A stretch of DNA of 10,933 nucleotides, from assembly GCA_003158495.1 (NCBI GenBank), contig PMJT01000075.1:17566-28498 (forward strand). The letters run 5' to 3'. Positions within the stretch are counted from its first letter, which is position 1. Every line of letters starts with the position of its first letter. Of the stretch, positions 1-7,408 are shown in pieces. Both the position numbers and the translations under genes were made by a program. This DNA comes from Chloroflexota bacterium. Lineage in GTDB: Bacteria; Chloroflexota; Limnocylindria; Limnocylindrales; CSP1-4. The notes beneath the pieces are model-generated. The model was not told the DNA's origin. It saw nothing but the letters and a program-made list of their open reading frames with translations, and did not search any database.

Positions 1-171
1 GTCCTGCTCGACCCCGTGCTGCTCGACAACACGACGGACGCGGGCAAGACCGCTCTCAAGGCCTGGCAGTCGGTTCCAGGACTGGACCCGCTGTGGCCGC
101 TGAGCCTCGCGATCAAGGATTGGACAACCTACGATCCGAACACGGTTCCGTCGACCTGCAAGGGCGCGTAA
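1..171 (+). CDS. Sugar ABC transporter substrate-binding protein, C-terminal end (5' end outside window)
   Basis: An open frame runs from base 1 to a TAA at 169-171 and gives 56 residues, beginning VLLDPVLLDN and ending in TCKGA. The closing pattern, with WTTYDPNTVP shortly before a C-terminal CKGA, is familiar from periplasmic or lipid-anchored sugar-binding proteins of the CUT2 (RbsB/YtfQ-like) class. Such a protein captures the sugar outside the membrane and delivers it to the permeases. The identification rests mainly on context: the gene lies immediately upstream of a CUT2 ATPase and two permeases, in the usual order of binding protein first. The penultimate-region cysteine may form a disulfide, but no partner is visible. 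Ligand specificity cannot be judged from this fragment. Confidence 0.8.
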   Translation, partial: VLLDPVLLDNTTDAGKTALKAWQSVPGLDPLWPLSLAIKDWTTYDPNTVPSTCKGA

Positions 172-191
172 TCGTACCGGTGCTTTCCTAG

Positions 192-229
192 CGGAAGGGG
201 ACGCCGGCCTTCGCCGGCGTCCCCTTCCG
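192..229 (+). terminator. Strong intercistronic hairpin (attenuator or mRNA-stabilising stem)
   Basis: Bases 192-208 (CGGAAGGGGACGCCGGC) are perfectly complementary to 213-229, giving a 17-bp stem closed by a CTTC tetraloop at 209-212. There is no T-run after the stem on either strand, so it is not a classic intrinsic terminator. It lies between the binding-protein stop and the ATPase start. In ABC importer operons such stems typically protect the upstream message from 3' decay or terminate part of the transcripts, so the binding protein is made in excess over the membrane parts. That role is inferred here. Confidence 0.75.
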
Positions 230-243
230 AAACCAGGGGAACG

Positions 244-1833
244 ATGACAGTCACAACAGACCTGCTGCTCGAAGCAACTGGCGTATCGAAAGCCTACGGT
301 GCTGTCGTGGCGCTGAAGTCGGCGTCGCTTGCCGTGCGCCCGGGCGAAGTGCACGCGCTCCTTGGGGCTAACGGCGCGGGTAAGAGCACCTTCGTCAAGA
401 TCCTGACCGGCGTGGTCCACCCGGACACGGGCCGAATCGTGGTCCGCGGAAAGGAGCGCACGGCCCATTCCCCGGCCGAGGCACGTCGCGGCGGATTGAT
501 GTCCGTGTACCAGGAGCCGTCCCTGATTCCCGACTTGGACATCAGGGCTAACCTGCGCTTGACCAACACGCCGCTGGAGCCGTTTCGCCACTGGCTCGGT
601 CAGCTCGGCCTCACTGACCTGGACCTTTCGAGCCTGGCCCGCAGGGTGCCGCTGGCCTCGTTGAGGATCATCGACCTCGCCCGCGCCCTCGCGATCGAGC
701 CCGATGTGCTCATGCTCGACGAGATGACCGCCGCCCTGCCCGCGAACCTCACCGAGAGGGTCCTGGAAGTCCTGAAGACCATGCATGGCGGCGACCGATC
801 CGTCATCTTCATCTCTCACCGGCTGATCGAGATCGCCGCCGTCTGCGACCGGGCGACCGTGCTCCGGGAAGGCGAGACCGTCGGCGTCGTTGACGTGACC
901 GTCGGCTCCGAGGAGAGGATCGTCGAGCTGATGCTCGGCCAGAGCGTTGAAGGCCTGTCCGCGCGAACGGGCGACGTCACCGGTCCCGAGTCCCGGGCAA
1001 AAACAGCGACGCCGCGTATCTCCGCTCGCTCTCTCAACTCCGGCACGAGGCTGCACGACGCCTCATTCGAGCTGTACCCCGGCGAAGTGCTCGGCGTGGT
1101 GGCGCTTGAAGGCCAGGGCCAGGACGAGCTGTTCGACATTCTTGCGGGATCCTCGCGTCCCAAGGGCGGCGAGCTCCTTGTGGACGGCCAGCCTGTCTCC
1201 TTCCGACATCCTGCCGATGCGATCCGCGCGGGTGTGGTCTACGTCGCTGCCGACCGGGCCGAGGCGCTCCTGATGCAGCGCTCGATCCGCGAGAACATCG
1301 CCCTGCCGTTCTCCACGCGTTTTCGCAGCTGGGGTCTGATCGACCTGGGCAAGGAGCACGAGAGTGTGGACGGCGCCGTAACGAGACTCCAGATCGACGC
1401 CCGGGCCGGTGGCGAAGTGCGGCGGCTCTCCGGTGGCAACCAGCAGAAGGTGACGATCGCCCGCTGGGTCGCGGGAGGCGTTCGGACCATGCTGTGCTTC
1501 GATCCGACCCGCGGCATCGACATTCGAACCAAGACCCAGATCTACAGGCTGCTCCGGGACATGGCCGAGGCCGGCGCCGCGATCCTGCTCTATACCTCGG
1601 AGCTGAAGGAGGTCCAGCTCGTGTGCGACCGAGCGATCGTGATCTTCGGCGGCCGCGTGGTCGGCGAGGTCAGCGCCGCGGACGGCGATGAGCCCACGCT
1701 CCTGCGCGCGGCTTACAACCTTCGATCCGAGGCCGCGGTGCCCGAGGCCGTCGCAGCGATGCTCGGTTCGAGTTCATCCAGTGCCGACGCGTCGACCTCC
1801 GCCGGTTCGAGCCGCCCGGAGGTGCAGCAGTGA
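244..1833 (+). CDS. CUT2-type sugar ABC transporter ATP-binding protein (two fused nucleotide-binding domains)
   Basis: This 529-residue protein would energise sugar import at the cytoplasmic face. Domain 1 (about 8-235) has a consensus Walker A, GANGAGKST at 41-49, a Q-loop glutamine at 90, Walker B VLMLDE at 155-160 and the switch histidine in SHRL at 192. Its signature motif is eroded to PLASL (about 136-140), and the usual DEPT is DEMT. Domain 2 (about 256-495) has the loose Walker A typical of RbsA-like second domains (EGQGQDEL, about 289-296), an intact signature LSGGNQQK at 395-402, and FDPTRGID, with aspartate where most ATPases have the catalytic glutamate. A Ser-rich tail (509-523) ends the protein. 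A purine-rich AGGGGA (235-240) precedes the ATG, though only 3 nt away. Length is close to RbsA (about 500 residues). The stop overlaps the next start by 4 bp. Confidence 0.95.
   Translation: MTVTTDLLLEATGVSKAYGAVVALKSASLAVRPGEVHALLGANGAGKSTFVKILTGVVHPDTGRIVVRGKERTAHSPAEARRGGLMSVYQEPSLIPDLDIRANLRLTNTPLEPFRHWLGQLGLTDLDLSSLARRVPLASLRIIDLARALAIEPDVLMLDEMTAALPANLTERVLEVLKTMHGGDRSVIFISHRLIEIAAVCDRATVLREGETVGVVDVTVGSEERIVELMLGQSVEGLSARTGDVTGPESRAKTATPRISARSLNSGTRLHDASFELYPGEVLGVVALEGQGQDELFDILAGSSRPKGGELLVDGQPVSFRHPADAIRAGVVYVAADRAEALLMQRSIRENIALPFSTRFRSWGLIDLGKEHESVDGAVTRLQIDARAGGEVRRLSGGNQQKVTIARWVAGGVRTMLCFDPTRGIDIRTKTQIYRLLRDMAEAGAAILLYTSELKEVQLVCDRAIVIFGGRVVGEVSAADGDEPTLLRAAYNLRSEAAVPEAVAAMLGSSSSSADASTSAGSSRPEVQQ
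1818..1822 (+). promoter_or_regulatory. Shine-Dalgarno site for the first permease
   Basis: GGAGG lies 7 nt before the GTG at 1830, inside the end of the ATPase gene. It supports the non-ATG start and the 4-bp overlap with the ATPase stop. Confidence 0.7.
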
Positions 1834-2825
1834 CCGCGGCTCCGATCATCGCTCGCCAAGGGCCTCTCGATGTTTTCGTGCCGTGGGCACGCCGCAACGC
1901 CTGGACCCTCGGCCTGGTCGGGTTCCTCGCTGGCCTCCTCGTATACACCAAGCTCATCCAGGCGAGCTACGACGCGAGCAGCCTGCAGGGCCTCGCGATC
2001 GGCGTCCTACCGCTGGCATTGGCTGCCGTGGCCCAGGCGGTAGTGGTTCTGAGCGGGGGCATAGACCTCTCGATCGGGTCGATGATGGCGCTCACCAGCG
2101 TCGTGTGCGCGACCATGATGAAGGGCCAGAGCGAGCAGTTCGGCATCGGCGTAGTCGTGATCGTGCTCGTCCTGGGCCTCACCCTGGGCTTGATCAACGG
2201 CGCCCTTGTCGTCTTCACCAAGGTACCGGACATCGTCGTCACGCTGGCCATGTCCTTCGTGTGGGCAGGCTGTGCGCTCCTGGTGAGGGCGGCGCCCGGC
2301 GGCGGCGCCTCAGATTGGCTCAAGAACCTCGTGTTGGGATCCGTCGTCAGTGACTGGGTCCCGAAGTCGGCGATCGTCCTCGTTGTCGTCGTGGCCGTCG
2401 TCTGGATCCCCATCTCGCGCTCAATGCTGGGTCTGTCGATCTACGCGATCGGCAGCAATCGCCTCGCGGCGTTCCGCTGCGGCGTTCCCGTCGGCCAGAC
2501 CAAGATTTCGGCCTATGTCCTCACCGGCCTGTTCTCGGCGCTCGCCGGTCTCTCTTTGACTGCCAGCACCGGGATCGGGACGCCGGTGCCCGGTCCCTAC
2601 ACGCTGATGAGCGTGGCGGCCGTCGTCCTCGGCGGGGTCAGCCTCGCCGGCGGCCGGGGCGGTCTGTTCGGCCCGATTGTCGCGGTGGTCGTTCTGCAGA
2701 TGATCAGGACGGACATGACATTCCTGAGCATCGACTCCAACTATGCATACGTCGCCCAGGGCCTCATTCTCGTGGGAGTGGTAATGGTCGGTAGCTTCGC
2801 CCAGATGCGCCGGAGCCGCGCATGA
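1830..2825 (+). CDS. CUT2-type sugar ABC transporter permease 1 (RbsC/YtfT-like)
   Basis: This 331-residue, strongly hydrophobic protein is one of two inner-membrane permeases forming the sugar channel. Hydrophobic stretches at about 26-40, 54-76, 105-128, 134-152, 180-197, 228-246, 259-291 and 308-322 suggest eight to ten membrane segments. Family motifs are LSGGIDLSIG (74-83), the cytoplasmic loop YAIGSNRLAAFRCGVPVGQ (205-223) that contacts the ATPase, and VLGGVSLAGGRGG (266-278). The start is GTG in a GTGA overlap with the ATPase stop, backed by GGAGG at 1818-1822, which implies translational coupling. Its stop overlaps the second permease start in the same way. Length is normal for the family. 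The sugar transported cannot be read from the sequence. Confidence 0.95.
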   Translation: MTAAPIIARQGPLDVFVPWARRNAWTLGLVGFLAGLLVYTKLIQASYDASSLQGLAIGVLPLALAAVAQAVVVLSGGIDLSIGSMMALTSVVCATMMKGQSEQFGIGVVVIVLVLGLTLGLINGALVVFTKVPDIVVTLAMSFVWAGCALLVRAAPGGGASDWLKNLVLGSVVSDWVPKSAIVLVVVVAVVWIPISRSMLGLSIYAIGSNRLAAFRCGVPVGQTKISAYVLTGLFSALAGLSLTASTGIGTPVPGPYTLMSVAAVVLGGVSLAGGRGGLFGPIVAVVVLQMIRTDMTFLSIDSNYAYVAQGLILVGVVMVGSFAQMRRSRA

Positions 2826-3811
2826 GCGCGGCCGTGTTCTCCAACAGGTGGCTGAGCCCCTCCGCCTGGAGAAACCTGTTCAGGGATTGGCCCCTGCTCC
2901 CGCTGATGGGCCTGCTCCTCGTGCTGGTCATCGTTATCCAACTCGCGGACCCCGGCATCGTCACTCTTCCATGGGCCGGCGTGATCATGCGGGCGTCCGT
3001 CCCCCTGGCCATCCTGGGTGGCTGCCAGACGCTCACGATGCTGACCGGCGGCATCGACCTCTCAGTCGCGTCGATCGCGTCGATGACAGGGTTTGTCACC
3101 GCAACGTTCGTTCACAGCCCCGGTGGGTGGGTCCAGGGAATGGCCATCGCCCTCGTTGCTGCCGCCCTGGCGGGCTTCGTCACGGGCATCGGCGTCGGCA
3201 TCTTCCGGGTGCACCCGCTGATCATGACCCTCGCCATGAGCTTCGTGGTCCTCGGCTTCGCCAACGTGTGGCAGCTGCAAATGGTTCAGACCGGCGCCGG
3301 GGTTCCGGGCGAGCTGAGATGGGTCGGGAGCAACACGCTCTTCGACGTCATCCCCTACAGCCTCCTGGTTTTCGTCCCTCTGACTCTGCTGATATTGCTG
3401 GGCCTGCGGCGGACCGGCTTCGGCCGGCTGCTCTTCGCGATCGGCGACAACCCGATCGCGGCGCGACTGTCGGGCGCGCGTTCCTGGCAGGTCCTGATTG
3501 CCCTCTACGTGCTCTCGGCCGTCCTGGCAGGTATCGCCGGGCTGGTCATCTCGGGCTTCACCAACACCGCCAGCGTGTCGCTCGCTGACCCCTACCTTCT
3601 CCCGTCTGTCGCGGCCGCCGTCATCGGCGGAACCTCCATCATGGGCGGCCGGGGCGGGTTTTCGGGAACGATCGTCGGTGCGCTCATCCTGACGGTACTG
3701 ACGGCTCTGCTCACGGTGCTGGGACTTCCCGAGCCCACGCGGCAGATCGTGTTCGGTTCGATCATCGTCGTCGTCGCGGCCGCATACACCCGCGTGACGT
3801 CGGAGTCGTAG
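2822..3811 (+). CDS. CUT2-type sugar ABC transporter permease 2 (YjfF/RbsC-like)
   Basis: This 329-residue permease is related to, but clearly different from, the preceding one, so the importer is probably a heterodimer, as in YtfT/YjfF or LsrC/LsrD. Family motifs are LTGGIDLSVAS (74-84), FAIGDNPIAARLSG (205-218, the ATPase-contact loop) and VIGGTSIMGGRGGFSG (267-282). Hydrophobic segments fall at about 25-41, 61-73, 105-129, 132-150, 178-195, 223-244, 259-300 and 308-322. It starts with ATG in an ATGA overlap with the upstream stop, with a weak CGGAG at 2811-2815 as ribosome site. The next gene begins 28 bp after its TAG at 3809-3811. Substrate is unknown; the downstream nagA suggests an N-acetylated amino sugar or a product containing one. 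Confidence 0.95.
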   Translation: MSAAVFSNRWLSPSAWRNLFRDWPLLPLMGLLLVLVIVIQLADPGIVTLPWAGVIMRASVPLAILGGCQTLTMLTGGIDLSVASIASMTGFVTATFVHSPGGWVQGMAIALVAAALAGFVTGIGVGIFRVHPLIMTLAMSFVVLGFANVWQLQMVQTGAGVPGELRWVGSNTLFDVIPYSLLVFVPLTLLILLGLRRTGFGRLLFAIGDNPIAARLSGARSWQVLIALYVLSAVLAGIAGLVISGFTNTASVSLADPYLLPSVAAAVIGGTSIMGGRGGFSGTIVGALILTVLTALLTVLGLPEPTRQIVFGSIIVVVAAAYTRVTSES

Positions 3812-3839
3812 CCGGACCGACCTGGACGAGCCGGTTCGA

Positions 3840-5036
3840 TTGACACGGCCCGGAACGAAGCGCTTCGAAAGTGAACGTGACGCGGTGATCCAACTCTTCG
3901 GCCATCTCTATGCGCCTGACGATCGAGGACTGTGCTCTGTCACGCTCGACGGCGGCAAGATAGCCGCCATCGAGCCGCGCGCTTCGCAGCCCGAGGGCTC
4001 GCTCGGCGGACTCTCGTCACGGATCCTGCCCGGCCTGATAGACATCCAGCTGAACGGTGCCTTCGGCGACGACTTTGCCGATCCATCGGCGGATGTCCCT
4101 GCCATCTGCCGCAAGCTGCCCCAGTACGGCGTAACCGCGTTCGTGCCAACCATCGTCACGTCGGCACCTGACGTCTATGCGCCCGCTCTGGCGAAGCTCC
4201 GCCATGCCCCCGCACCGGGCGAGAGCCAGGTCCTAGGGGTCCACATCGAGGGCCCTTTCATCAGTAACGCGTACCGTGGCGCCCACGACCCCGCGCACCT
4301 CCGGCCCCCGTCAATCGAAGAGGCCGGCCGCTGGCTCGAGGCGGGCGACGTTCGATGGCTCACACTCGCCCCAGAACTGCCCGGGGCACTTGAACTGATC
4401 GCCTTCCTGGTGGAGCGTGGCGTCCGCGTCTCAATCGGCCATACGGACGCGACCTGGAGTCAGGCCGCTGCCGGGGTGACCGCCGGAGCGACTCTGGCGA
4501 CCCACCTGTTCAACGCAATGCGACCTCTGCGTCACCGCGATCCCGGTGTAGCGGGTTACGTCATCGGAACGACTTTGTCGGCAGGTTTCATCGCGGACGG
4601 CAATCACGTCGCGTTCGAGACGCTCCGGATGGTGGCCCGGGTCAAGGCGCCGGACGAGTTGATACTCATAACCGATGCGCTGGCGGGCCTGGGCATGCCG
4701 CCGGGCCGCTACATAGTCGCGGGCCGCGAATACGTCTCCGACGGAACGTCCGGCCGGTTGCTCGACGGGACTCTCACGGGCTCGCTCCTGCCCCTCAACC
4801 TGGCACTCCGAAACGTGGTCGAGAAGGTGGGACTCGAGCCCGCAGTCGCCGTCCAGCTGGCAACGCTCAACCCGGCTCGCGCCCTCGGCCTCGAAGCATC
4901 TCTCGGTCGGGTGGAAGTCGGCCGGGCTGCGGACCTGGCGATCGTGGACGAGGACTGGGGTGTACAGGCGACCATCGCCGGCGGCGCAATTGCCTACCGC
5001 CGCGATCACGTGGCGCCGTCGGCCCTCGCAGGTTGA
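3840..5036 (+). CDS. nagA: N-acetylglucosamine-6-phosphate deacetylase
   Basis: It should hydrolyse N-acetylglucosamine-6-phosphate to glucosamine-6-phosphate and acetate in the cytoplasm. The protein is an amidohydrolase-superfamily TIM barrel. Visible family signatures are PGLIDIQLNGAFGDDF (64-79), the metal-ligand glutamate in GVHIEGPF (E137), histidines in SIGHTDAT (H201) and THLFNAMRPL (H222), H256 in ADGNH, and the catalytic aspartate in LITDALAGLG (D279). The C-terminal GTLTGSLLPL and GRAADLAIVDED blocks are also typical. The 398-residue frame opens with TTG at 3840. Its first 15 residues do not look family-like, and a GTG at 3885 would give 383 residues, close to E. coli NagA (382), so the true start may be 3885; neither has a good ribosome site. 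Related amidohydrolases can act on other N-acetyl amino-sugar phosphates. It is coupled to the next gene by a TTGA overlap. Confidence 0.93.
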   Translation: MTRPGTKRFESERDAVIQLFGHLYAPDDRGLCSVTLDGGKIAAIEPRASQPEGSLGGLSSRILPGLIDIQLNGAFGDDFADPSADVPAICRKLPQYGVTAFVPTIVTSAPDVYAPALAKLRHAPAPGESQVLGVHIEGPFISNAYRGAHDPAHLRPPSIEEAGRWLEAGDVRWLTLAPELPGALELIAFLVERGVRVSIGHTDATWSQAAAGVTAGATLATHLFNAMRPLRHRDPGVAGYVIGTTLSAGFIADGNHVAFETLRMVARVKAPDELILITDALAGLGMPPGRYIVAGREYVSDGTSGRLLDGTLTGSLLPLNLALRNVVEKVGLEPAVAVQLATLNPARALGLEASLGRVEVGRAADLAIVDEDWGVQATIAGGAIAYRRDHVAPSALAG

Positions 5037-6442
5037 GCTCGTCAACTCGCGGTCTCAACGCCTTCCTGGTCCGGGGCCGAGTCACTCCCCCACTGGACCC
5101 GGGGTTTGCCCCGGCAATCCTCGCGCAACGCAGACTGGCCGATATCGCCGCCGCTTCGCCACGAAGTCTCGCGGTCGCGATTGCCGTCGAGCAACCAGGC
5201 GGGTCGGTCTACCGTCGGGAGACCTGGACATTCGCCGAGCGAGATCCCGAGGCGGAGGCCGGTCACGCGCTCTGCGAACGGCTGATCAAGTCGATGCTCT
5301 GGGGTCGCGGCGGATCCAGGATCTGGGTCGACGGGCCGGATGATCTCGTGGCGTTTCTGCGCCATCACTACGCAAACGACGCGGCCGGTCGCTTCGACGC
5401 CGACATGATGAGGCGGGTCTACGACTCACCCCTGGAGGTCATCCGGGCATCACGCGCCTCTTTTCCGGAGTCGCGTGGTGGAAGTGTCGCGGTTGGGGGC
5501 GGGCTCAATGGCTGCCGAATCGGATTCGACCTGGGAGCGAGCGACCGCAAGGCGGCCGCGATCATCGACGGCGAGGTCGTCTTCAGCGAGGAGATCCTCT
5601 GGGATCCATCGCATCAGGCCGACCCGAAGTGGCACTTCGACCAGATCATGGATTCCCTGAACCGGGCTGCGGCGCACCTGCCACACGTCGATGCCATCGG
5701 CGGGAGCGCCGCCGGCGTCTATGTCGACAACGAAGCAAGGTCCGCCTCGCTGTTCCGCTCGGTCCCGCCCGACCAATTTGATCGCGTTCGCCGCTTGTTC
5801 CACGAACTCCAGGCCGCATGGGGCGGCGTCCCGTTCGCAGTGGCGAACGACGGCGATGTGACAGCGCTTGCCGGCGCAATGGTGGCGGACGTAGGCGGCC
5901 TGCTTGGGATTGCAATGGGATCCAGCGAAGCGGCGGGTTACGTCCCCTGCGAACGCGGTCTGACGCCGTGGCTCAACGAGCTGGCTTTTACCCCGATCGA
6001 CTATGCGCCGGATGCGCCTGTCGACGAATGGTCCGGCGACCGGGGTTGTGGCGTGCGGTACTTCTCGCAGCAGGCGCTGCCGCGGCTTCTGCCGGCAGCC
6101 GGTATAGAGGTCGACGACTCGTTGCCGCTACCCGAGCGGCTTGTGGCTCTCCAGGAGCTGATGGCGGCCGGCGACGAGCGCGCAGCCCGCGTCTACGAGA
6201 CGATCGGGACGCACTTTGGCTACGCCCTCCTCGACTACGCGGACTTCTACGATTTCGAGCACGTGCTGCTCCTGGGGCGTGTTGTAACCGGAGCGGGCGG
6301 GGACATCATCCAGACCCACGCTAAGAACGTCCTGGCAGCCGAGGGCACGGATCGGCCGGTAACGTTCCACTCCGTCTCGGAACGCGACAAACGCCACGGC
6401 CAGGCTGTCGCCGCGGCCTCGTTGCCGAGGATCGCTCGGTAG
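5033..6442 (+). CDS. ROK/ASKHA-like sugar kinase homologue with N-terminal extension
   Basis: The 469-residue product has a C-terminal part (about 160-469) resembling ROK-family sugar kinases. It shows a phosphate-binding loop IGFDLGASDRKAAAIIDGEV (163-182), AIGGSAAGVYVDN (221-233), a probable catalytic aspartate in ANDGDVTALAG (271-281, D273), and the adenosine-loop-like LGIAMGSSEAAGYV (291-304). The zinc-binding CxCGxxGCxE motif of classical ROK proteins is absent; that region reads DEWSGDRGCGVRYFSQQ (331-347). Residues 1-155 form a separate module unlike a ROK helix-turn-helix domain. No DNA-binding helix is evident, so a kinase or sugar-phosphate sensor is likelier than a repressor. The TTG start sits in a TTGA overlap with the nagA stop. 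Phosphorylating the imported amino sugar would supply the NagA substrate, but this role is inferred from position. Confidence 0.8.
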   Translation: MSSSTRGLNAFLVRGRVTPPLDPGFAPAILAQRRLADIAAASPRSLAVAIAVEQPGGSVYRRETWTFAERDPEAEAGHALCERLIKSMLWGRGGSRIWVDGPDDLVAFLRHHYANDAAGRFDADMMRRVYDSPLEVIRASRASFPESRGGSVAVGGGLNGCRIGFDLGASDRKAAAIIDGEVVFSEEILWDPSHQADPKWHFDQIMDSLNRAAAHLPHVDAIGGSAAGVYVDNEARSASLFRSVPPDQFDRVRRLFHELQAAWGGVPFAVANDGDVTALAGAMVADVGGLLGIAMGSSEAAGYVPCERGLTPWLNELAFTPIDYAPDAPVDEWSGDRGCGVRYFSQQALPRLLPAAGIEVDDSLPLPERLVALQELMAAGDERAARVYETIGTHFGYALLDYADFYDFEHVLLLGRVVTGAGGDIIQTHAKNVLAAEGTDRPVTFHSVSERDKRHGQAVAAASLPRIAR

Positions 6443-6499
6443 GCTACGGCCCGCTCCTGGGCGCTCTTGACTCCAATCCGTGCGAGCCGGCGCGGTGGG
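6443..6499. other. Short intergenic gap between two convergent operons
   Basis: Two operons meet tail to tail across 57 bp. The only structure seen is a weak 4-bp stem with a 6-nt loop (GCCC at 6449-6452 with GGGC at 6459-6462) and no T-run. No convincing bidirectional terminator is present, so read-through antisense transcription is possible. Confidence 0.5.
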
Positions 6500-7357
6500 C
6501 TAATACCCGATGGAGGGCATGTGTGCGCCTTCGGGCTCCTGGTAGATCCCGGTCGTCATCATGTTCAACACGAACCAGACCTTCAGCCCCTCTGCCAGGC
6601 ACCACTGGAACAGGTTGCTGTCCCGGAGTGGGACCAGGAACCCGGGCTTGCCGAAGTCCTTTGCCTCGCAAATGAGAGCCTTCAGGTCGTCGCTTGTCTC
6701 GGCCACGGAGTGGGAGAAGTATGTGATGCCGGTGGTATAGCCGGTGATTCGGTCCAGTCGCTCCACCACCCGGGCGTCGCCCGCTTCGATCGCCTCGTGG
6801 ACCTCACCCGGGCGCTCGTGGCCGTGGACCTTCACCGACAGTGCATTGCACGTCGCCTCGTCGGCGGGCGTGGCCAGGCGGACGTCGTAGCCCGGCATCC
6901 GGCGATTTAGGGCGTCGCCGTACATCGCCGCGTATGCGCCTCTGATGTCGAAGCCGAGCTTGGCGTAGAGGCTCAGAGATCGGTTGTGGAATGCCAGCTG
7001 GAGCAGTCTGATGCCGATGGCGCCGCGAGCGTTGGCGTGGTCCATGGCCGCGAGCATCAGCGCCTTGCCAACGCCCGAGTTCTGCTGGCCGGGCTGGACG
7101 GTGATGGGGCCGATTGCCGACACGGCCGAGCGCTCGTCCATGAAGATGCTGCCGATCACCTTGCCGCCCCGTTCGGCGACGGCGCCGTAGAAGCGAGGGT
7201 GTTCGATCATCCACTTGAGCGGCAGGGCCGCGGCCTCGACCGAGGGGAAGTCCGGCGGAAAGCCGTGCTCACCCGACACGGTCGCGAACGCGTCGTAGCA
7301 GATCTGCCCGGCGTCCTGCCAGTCGTCCAGCACGGCCTCGCGAATCTTGAAGTCCAT
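6500..7357 (-). CDS. Tandem GNAT-family N-acetyltransferase
   Basis: The 285-residue protein contains a clear N-terminal GNAT domain (about 1-150). The acetyl-CoA pyrophosphate loop is in ITVQPGQQNSGVGKALM (85-101, with Q92-x-x-G95-x-G97), followed by the NRSLSLYAKLGF block (125-136) typical of the C-terminal half of the fold. Residues 156-285 form a second, degenerate GNAT-like half without an obvious acetyl-CoA loop, ending with the recurring pattern of a short QEPEGAHMPSIGY tail. It would transfer acetyl from acetyl-CoA to an amine; the acceptor is unknown. The ATG at 7357 is preceded by AGGGAGAGG (7361-7369). It is the last gene of the minus-strand operon, 51 bp after the aldolase. It could act on an amino-sugar intermediate or be unrelated to the pathway. 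Confidence 0.88.
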   Translation of the reverse strand: MDFKIREAVLDDWQDAGQICYDAFATVSGEHGFPPDFPSVEAAALPLKWMIEHPRFYGAVAERGGKVIGSIFMDERSAVSAIGPITVQPGQQNSGVGKALMLAAMDHANARGAIGIRLLQLAFHNRSLSLYAKLGFDIRGAYAAMYGDALNRRMPGYDVRLATPADEATCNALSVKVHGHERPGEVHEAIEAGDARVVERLDRITGYTTGITYFSHSVAETSDDLKALICEAKDFGKPGFLVPLRDSNLFQWCLAEGLKVWFVLNMMTTGIYQEPEGAHMPSIGY

Positions 7358-7408
7358 GAGCCTCTCCCTTGATTCAGAGCAGTCCGGCCCCCGAACCTCG
7401 GCGTGGGA

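Noticed and set aside
192..229. Rho-independent terminator reading of the hairpin
   Set aside because: Stem is strong but no T-run follows on either strand, and the ATPase start is only 14 bp downstream, so full termination is unlikely.
1688..2353. Plus-strand 221-residue frame overlapping ATPase and permease 1
   Set aside because: Arg/Pro/His-rich out-of-frame reading of two well-supported genes.
2848..3588. Plus-strand 246-residue frame within permease 2
   Set aside because: Out-of-frame shadow; the in-frame product has all permease motifs and membrane segments.
5033..6442. Transcriptional repressor (NagC/XylR-type ROK) for the operon
   Set aside because: No helix-turn-helix segment is evident in the N-terminal 155 residues.
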